Origin: JAYWDA01 sp043779185
GTDB lineage: Bacteria > Bdellovibrionota > Bdellovibrionia > Bdellovibrionales > Bdellovibrionaceae
Assembly (NCBI GenBank): GCA_043779185.1
Contig: JAYWEQ010000184.1
Span: forward strand, 1-11,416
DNA length: 11,416 bases
Direction of reading: 5' to 3'
A model generated the notes under the pieces. The model saw only the letters and a list, made by a program, of their open reading frames with translations, was not told the DNA's origin and searched no databases. Of the stretch, positions 7,529-11,416 are shown piece after piece (within the stretch, counting starts at the first letter, position 1; each line of letters starts with the position of its first letter). The position numbers and the translations under genes are program-made.

Positions 7529-8953
7529 TTATTCTTTTTTTAAAGTAAAGCCTTCGGGTTGGCAAGGCAGGACGAATCGTTCAAGTTTCATTCCCCGCGA
7601 GCCTTTGACCACCACCAAGTCACCGTGCTTTGCCTCGTGAGTCAGCTCGTCGGACATTTCTGCTCTAAATTCGGGCCAAATTGAATGCTTACTATTATTT
7701 GCGACATTCCCAAGACCGCGACGAAATGCTTCCGCATCAGCTCCAATAAAATAAATTGAATCAAAGCCAGCTTGTCCGATAACTTCAGCAATCTCTTGAT
7801 GAAAGCCCGCAGAAAAATCCCCAAGCTCTAACATCTGACCAAAGACGCCAATTTTTCGGCCTTTAATTTGAACGTTCTTAACGTTTTCAATCAGGGCTTT
7901 CATACTGTCTGGATTGGCGTTGTATCCATCAAAAATCATTTCCGCCCCGGATTTTAATTGCAGCAACTGATTGCGACCCCAGTTGGTGCGACATTTTTTC
8001 AAAGCCGGCCAAATTTCTTTAGCTTCTAAGCCAGCAGCTAACGCCAAGGTTGCGGCCGCCGCCAGATTCACCAAGTTCTGTCGACCAAACACAGGAATTT
8101 TTGCCTGACCCTCAACTCCCAGAATATGACCTTTTACAGTCAGCTCTGTCAGCGACATCGAAACAAATTGCAAAAATAAATCCGCCTTTGGATCTTGATT
8201 TGAAAAAGTTAAAATCGTTGCTTCATGAAAGCGAGATTGTCCACGGTCCCACATTTTACGCGTCAATGGGTCATCAATATTGTAAACTCGTGTCGCCAAA
8301 GGGGGCGAAAATTCATAAATTTCTTCCTTCGCTTTGGCAATCCCCATTTGGCTTCCGAAATGTTCTATATGGGCTGTTCCCACCGTAGTGCAAACCACAA
8401 TGTCAGGTTCAGCAATCTCCACGAGGCGCGTGATTTCATTGGCGTGATTCATGCCCATTTCAAGTACAACCACTTCATGCTCGGCTTCCAAATCCAGCAA
8501 AGAAAATGGCAGCCCCCAGTGATTGTTAAAAGACCCTTTACTGTAATGAACTTTAAGTTGCGTTTCTAAAATCGCTGCGGTGAATTCTTTCGTGGTGGTT
8601 TTTCCATTCGAACCCGTCAGCGCAATCACTTTTGTATTTAATTTTCTACGAATAGCTTTGGCTAAATCTTGCAGCGCCGTTAAAGTGTCTTCGACTTTAA
8701 TGATCGTCACTTGTGACTTCAAAGCCGCTAGTTCAGCACTGATCTCGTGGACTAAAACTCCCGTGGCGCCTTGCTGGATGGCTTGCTGGACAAATTGATG
8801 GGCGTCAAACTGCTCGCCTTTTAAAGCTAAGAAAAGCTGGCCTGTCATATCTTTTCGGGTGTCAGTGGCCACACTTTTAAAGATCAAGTTCGGCTGACTG
8901 AAAGCTGTCCCCCCAGTGGCCTGCAAAATAAAATTGAGCTCAAAGTTCTTCAT
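7529..8953 (-). CDS. murF: UDP-N-acetylmuramoyl-tripeptide--D-alanyl-D-alanine ligase
   Basis: MurF is the cytoplasmic ligase that adds the D-Ala-D-Ala dipeptide to complete the UDP-MurNAc-pentapeptide. The protein has 474 residues, slightly above E. coli (about 452). The N-terminal substrate domain has ATDTRKDMTGQLFLALKG (29-46). The P-loop is TGSNGKTTTKE (113-123). MurF-type motifs follow: GSFNNHWGLP (140-149), LEMGMNH (164-170), VGTAHIEHFGS (191-201) and AKEEIYE with Lys209 at the carbamoylated position. The C-terminal part has GRQNLVN (290-296), DGYNANPDSM (342-351) and GQMLELGDFS (372-381). The SFNN.WG.P and DGYNANP signatures distinguish it from MurC, MurD and MurE. AAGGAG lies five bases before the ATG, and the start overlaps the murE stop by ATGA. 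Confidence 0.98.
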   Translation of the reverse strand: MKNFELNFILQATGGTAFSQPNLIFKSVATDTRKDMTGQLFLALKGEQFDAHQFVQQAIQQGATGVLVHEISAELAALKSQVTIIKVEDTLTALQDLAKAIRRKLNTKVIALTGSNGKTTTKEFTAAILETQLKVHYSKGSFNNHWGLPFSLLDLEAEHEVVVLEMGMNHANEITRLVEIAEPDIVVCTTVGTAHIEHFGSQMGIAKAKEEIYEFSPPLATRVYNIDDPLTRKMWDRGQSRFHEATILTFSNQDPKADLFLQFVSMSLTELTVKGHILGVEGQAKIPVFGRQNLVNLAAAATLALAAGLEAKEIWPALKKCRTNWGRNQLLQLKSGAEMIFDGYNANPDSMKALIENVKNVQIKGRKIGVFGQMLELGDFSAGFHQEIAEVIGQAGFDSIYFIGADAEAFRRGLGNVANNSKHSIWPEFRAEMSDELTHEAKHGDLVVVKGSRGMKLERFVLPCQPEGFTLKKE

Positions 8954-10443
8954 GATAACTCCTTAAGAGCTTGCTGGGCGGAATGAAAATCACTGAAAGG
9001 TTTTTTTTCAATTCCAATAATTTGATAATCTTCGTGACCTTTTCCGGCGATCAATACGACATCATCCGCTTGAGAATTTTTAATCGCTTCAGAAATGGCA
9101 GAAGCGCGGTCGACATTCCTGTGAATACGCTTTTGATCTATCGCTGAAAGTCCCTGCACAATATCTTGAATAATTTGCTCAGGATCTTCTGTTCGTGGAT
9201 TATCTGAAGTCACCGTGATTTGATCGGCATATTTTAAAGCCATGGCTGCCATCAAGGGACGTTTTCCCTTATCGCGATCACCACCACAACCAAACACAAG
9301 ATGAATCTTACTTTTACTTTTTCGTGTTTTTCGAACTTCCGCTAAAGCTTTCAAAACATTTTCTAAAGCATCTGGCGAATGAGCGTAATCGACAAGGACA
9401 TGACGGTCATGGTTGTTCGGCACCATTTGTAAACGCCCAGGAACACCAGGAAAGTTTTCAAGGCCTTTTAAGATTAAATCCCACTTGATTCCAGCGGCAA
9501 CTCCGACACCTACTGCTGCCAGCGCGTTCAAAACATTGTGGACCCCACACAATGGTAATTTAATTTCAGTTTTTCCCCAGGGTGCGATCAGCTTAAAACG
9601 AGTGTATGAAAAGTTGACTTCTAAAATTTCATAGCGCAAATCCGAATCTTTAGTTCCATAGGTCAGAAGCTCGGTTTTTTCATGCACCCAAAGTTTTCGG
9701 CCCCAAGCGTCCGCAATATTAACAATCGCAAACGTTGGAAATTTCGCCGAGCTTTCCATCAGATCCATGAATAACCTTTGCTTGGCACTAAAATAATTTT
9801 CCATCGTGCCGTGGTAATCCAAGTGATCACGGGTCAAATTAGAATAAACCACGGCATTGAAGGGGACGCTGTCCGCCCGCTTTTGATCAAGCGCATGGCT
9901 CGAGATTTCCAAAGCCACTGCCGTGGCGCCCAGCTCTTTAAATTCTTTCAAACGTTTTTGTAAAGAAATCGGATCAGGCGTTGTCATCTCTGTAGAAAAA
10001 ACTTTTTCACCCAGATGGTGGTTCACAGTTCCCATGACCGCCGTGCGGTGACCCGCTTGATTAAGCACCGATTCCACTAAATAGGTGATCGATGTTTTGC
10101 CGTTTGTGCCCGTCACGCCGACGCAAAATAATTCCTGGCCGGGATCCCAATAAAAACGACTGGCTAAAAGATCCAGCGCTTGCCTTGAGTCAGGAACCTG
10201 TAAAATAAATCCATTAAAATCCGCTGGCACTTGCGATTTGTCTTCCAACACCAAAGCACTAGCGCCATTTTGTACGGCTTCTTGAATGAACTGATGGCCA
10301 TCAAACTTTTGCCCACGAATGGCGACGAAAACACTGCCCGGCATAACGGCACGGGCGTCCTGAAAGAGGCCACTGATTTCTAGGCTGCTCATTTTTTCCT
10401 CAGGAAGACCGGGGAAAACTGCAAAAAGATGTTGTAACTTCAT
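8950..10443 (-). CDS. murE: UDP-N-acetylmuramoyl-L-alanyl-D-glutamate--2,6-diaminopimelate ligase
   Basis: MurE is the cytoplasmic ligase that adds the third stem residue. With the start at MKLQHLF the protein has 497 residues, the same size as E. coli MurE. Motifs are QDARAVMPGSVFVAIRG (28-44), the P-loop GTNGKTS (112-118), ALEISSHALDQKR (177-189), NLTRDHLDYHG (202-212), Lys221 in SAKQRLF (carbamoylated lysine position), VDYAHSPDALE (351-361), FGCGGDRDKGKRP (384-396), DNPRTEDP (414-421) and GKGHEDYQ (467-474). DNPR with Arg416 is the meso-diaminopimelate signature; lysine-adding enzymes differ there. The frame stays open upstream with other ATGs at 10488 and 10497; these add 15 or 18 residues without family resemblance, and the 10497 one would overlap the divergent gene. 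There is no strong Shine-Dalgarno before 10443. It is the first gene of the cluster here. Confidence 0.96.
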   Translation of the reverse strand: MKLQHLFAVFPGLPEEKMSSLEISGLFQDARAVMPGSVFVAIRGQKFDGHQFIQEAVQNGASALVLEDKSQVPADFNGFILQVPDSRQALDLLASRFYWDPGQELFCVGVTGTNGKTSITYLVESVLNQAGHRTAVMGTVNHHLGEKVFSTEMTTPDPISLQKRLKEFKELGATAVALEISSHALDQKRADSVPFNAVVYSNLTRDHLDYHGTMENYFSAKQRLFMDLMESSAKFPTFAIVNIADAWGRKLWVHEKTELLTYGTKDSDLRYEILEVNFSYTRFKLIAPWGKTEIKLPLCGVHNVLNALAAVGVGVAAGIKWDLILKGLENFPGVPGRLQMVPNNHDRHVLVDYAHSPDALENVLKALAEVRKTRKSKSKIHLVFGCGGDRDKGKRPLMAAMALKYADQITVTSDNPRTEDPEQIIQDIVQGLSAIDQKRIHRNVDRASAISEAIKNSQADDVVLIAGKGHEDYQIIGIEKKPFSDFHSAQQALKELS

Positions 10444-10459
10444 TTCATTATCGTATGAG
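10432..10459 (+). promoter_or_regulatory. Candidate promoter of the divergent hydrolase gene
   Basis: TTGTAA (10432-10437) and TATGAG (10454-10459) are 16 bases apart, each matching the sigma-70 consensus at 4 of 6 positions. The expected transcription start near 10466 leaves a leader of about 24 bases containing the GAGGA at 10481-10485. The -35 lies inside the first murE codons and the -10 overlaps the candidate murE -10. Confidence 0.3.
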
Positions 10460-10478
10460 TAGAAAAATAATTGAGCAA
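10450..10478 (-). promoter_or_regulatory. murE: Candidate murE operon promoter
   Basis: On the minus strand TTGCTC (10478-10473) and TACGAT (10455-10450) are 17 bases apart, matching the sigma-70 consensus at 3 of 6 and 4 of 6 positions. Transcription would begin about at the murE ATG, giving a leaderless or nearly leaderless message. That would fit the absence of a Shine-Dalgarno but is weak evidence. An operon promoter must lie at or beyond this point. Confidence 0.22.
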
Positions 10479-10489
10479 ACGAGGACATT

Positions 10490-11206
10490 ATGCGCAAGTT
10501 TGGATCTTTGAACGCCCAAGATGCTTTTAAAGACGGAAACGCCCCTTGGGTCGTGGTTTTTCATGGTTATGGTGCGGATGCCTTTGACTTGTTTCCTCTG
10601 AATGAGATGATTCCGGCCCAATATCCGTTAAATTGGATTTTTCCCCAAGGACCTCTTGAAGTTCCGATTGGTCCCGGCTGGACCGGCCGAGCCTGGTGGA
10701 ATATTAATATTGAGCAAATTCAAAAAGACGCGGCTCAGGGTATTGAACGCGATTTAAGCTTGGAAGCTTCTCCGCAAGCTGTCGCATCCAGACAAAAGGT
10801 AATAGCCGCCATTGAAACTTTAAAAGTCCCTTGGAATAAAGTGATTTTAGGCGGCTTCAGCCAAGGCGCCATGCTAGCGGTAGATATTTATTTGCACGCT
10901 CCTCAATCGCCGATGGGTCTTTTTGTTTGGTCCAGTGCGCTGGTTAACAAAGACGAATGGAAAGCGCATATTAAATCAGAAGCTTTTCAAAACCGATTGA
11001 AGGACAACCCGCCGCCCACTTATTTTCAAAGTCATGGAACAAATGACACCGTTTTAAGTTTAAAAAACGGCCAACGCCTTGAAAGCTTCCTTCAATCTGC
11101 TGGCATGAAGGGTAAGATGATCACCTTTAATGGTGGCCATGAAATCCCTCCGCAAGTGATTTTGGGCACGGCCGACTACTTGAAAAGTTTGCTTCGCCCG
11201 AGTTAG
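10490..11206 (+). CDS. Alpha/beta hydrolase, phospholipase/carboxylesterase family
   Basis: This 238-residue protein is a compact alpha/beta hydrolase of the Abhydrolase_2 (phospholipase/carboxylesterase, acyl-protein-thioesterase-like) type. The oxyanion-hole segment is HGYGADAFDLF (25-35). The nucleophile elbow is GGFSQGAML (121-129) with Ser124. The acid is most likely Asp186 in SHGTNDTV (181-188), and the base is His217 in NGGHEIP (214-220). GGFSQGA and the GGHEIP ending are characteristic of the family. There is no signal peptide or membrane segment, so it is probably cytoplasmic. The ATG is preceded by GAGGA four bases upstream, a short spacer. It is divergent from murE with 46 bp between the starts, so proximity alone does not tie it to cell-wall synthesis. 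The substrate (carboxylic ester, lysophospholipid or thioester) cannot be told from sequence. Confidence 0.93.
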   Translation: MRKFGSLNAQDAFKDGNAPWVVVFHGYGADAFDLFPLNEMIPAQYPLNWIFPQGPLEVPIGPGWTGRAWWNINIEQIQKDAAQGIERDLSLEASPQAVASRQKVIAAIETLKVPWNKVILGGFSQGAMLAVDIYLHAPQSPMGLFVWSSALVNKDEWKAHIKSEAFQNRLKDNPPPTYFQSHGTNDTVLSLKNGQRLESFLQSAGMKGKMITFNGGHEIPPQVILGTADYLKSLLRPS

Positions 11207-11260
11207 GTTGTACGGGTCAAACACTCACGAGCTTTAAATATTTCGCCGGATTTATAAAGA

Positions 11261-11284
11261 CTACCAGACGAACTTTGTCGGTAG
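11261..11284. other. Short imperfect hairpin downstream of the hydrolase
   Basis: CTACC and GGTAG, then GAC and GTC, pair with a one-base bulge around a seven-base loop (eight base pairs). On the plus strand no T-run follows. On the minus strand TCTTTATAAA follows, so it could be a weak terminator for anything read leftwards out of the repeat array; the TAG of the minus-strand repeat frame is in its stem. Confidence 0.25.
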
Positions 11285-11416
11285 TGCCATCGAAAAGACT
11301 TTCGCAGCGGAGCTTAACTCATGAATCACTTCCGGAGCGGAGCTCAACTCATGAATCACTTCCGGAGCGGAGCTCAACTCATGAATCACTTCCGGAGCGG
11401 AGCTCAACTCATGAAT
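11261..11416 (-). CDS. Possible C-terminus of a repeat protein, 5' end beyond window
   Basis: Reading leftwards from the window edge gives 51 codons open at the 5' end: three exact copies of IHELSSAPEV, then IHELSSAAKV, then FSMALPTKFVW and a TAG. The DNA period is exactly ten codons, so the frame is kept. The last copy differs from the others by four bases in this frame, two silent (Leu, Val) and two replacing residues (P to A, E to K). The frame crosses the array boundary without a stop, unlike the plus-strand MNHFRSGAQL frame, which hits TAA at 11315-11317. Against it, two plus-strand frames are also open through the array, so an open frame is cheap here. No function can be suggested, and it may be a non-coding minisatellite. 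Confidence 0.25.
   Translation of the reverse strand: MHELSSAPEVIHELSSAPEVIHELSSAPEVIHELSSAAKVFSMALPTKFVW
11311..11416. repeat. 30-bp direct tandem repeat array, continuing past the window
   Basis: The unit starts AGCTCAACTC and ends TCCGGAGCGG, with ATGAATCACT between. There are three full copies (11311-11340, 11341-11370, 11371-11400) and 16 bases of a fourth. Copies two to four are identical where visible; copy one has a single change (T for C at 11315). The preceding 11296-11310 matches the second half of the unit imperfectly, like a decayed edge copy. No unique spacers separate the copies. Each unit holds three six-base palindromes (GAGCTC, TCATGA, TCCGGA). Confidence 0.95.

Noticed and set aside
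10444..10497. N-terminal extension of MurE starting at 10497 or 10488
   Set aside because: The extra residues have no resemblance to the family, the 10497 start would overlap the divergent gene's start, and MKLQHLF gives the usual MurE length.
11207..11260. Intrinsic terminator right after the hydrolase gene
   Set aside because: The sequence is AT-rich around 11231-11260, but I found no GC stem followed by a T-run on the plus strand.
11311..11416. CRISPR array
   Set aside because: The 30-bp copies abut each other directly with no unique spacers, and no cas gene is present.

Overview
The window is a peptidoglycan-precursor and division (dcw-type) gene cluster, read almost entirely on the minus strand. 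In order of transcription it holds murE, murF, mraY, murD, a lipoprotein gene, ftsW, murG, murC and the 5' three quarters of murB. The murB 3' end lies beyond position 1. To the right of murE a divergent plus-strand gene encodes a small serine hydrolase of the phospholipase/carboxylesterase family. The last 100 or so bases are a 30-bp tandem repeat that runs off the window.

Organism: the MurE signature (DNPRTEDP) predicts a meso-diaminopimelate peptidoglycan. The lipoprotein and the cluster order fit a didermic (Gram-negative) bacterium. Base composition is in the low-to-mid 40s % GC by eye, not counted. The general look of the proteins suggests a low-GC Bdellovibrio-like (Bdellovibrionota) bacterium, but that is inference from memory of families and not a demonstrated assignment.

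Layout: murE and murF overlap by ATGA, murF and mraY are 67 bp apart with a hairpin just before mraY, and mraY and murD are 3 bp apart. A 73-bp gap then precedes the lipoprotein gene, which restarts on a GTG with a full Shine-Dalgarno. The lipoprotein gene and ftsW are 8 bp apart, ftsW and murG 3 bp, murG and murC overlap by ATGA, and murC and murB overlap by TGATG. This is one tightly packed, probably co-transcribed and translationally coupled operon. Its usual 5' members (mraZ, mraW, ftsL, ftsI) are not upstream of murE here.

Function: MurB and MurC make UDP-MurNAc and add L-Ala. MurD, MurE and MurF complete the pentapeptide. MraY moves it to undecaprenyl phosphate (lipid I) and MurG adds GlcNAc (lipid II). 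FtsW polymerises lipid II at the septum. The pathway is standard. The parts that are not standard are the uncharacterised lipoprotein between murD and ftsW, the palindrome abutting the mraY start, the split at murE with a divergent hydrolase, and the 30-bp (10-codon) repeat array at the right end. I see no mobile element, CRISPR array or RNA gene.
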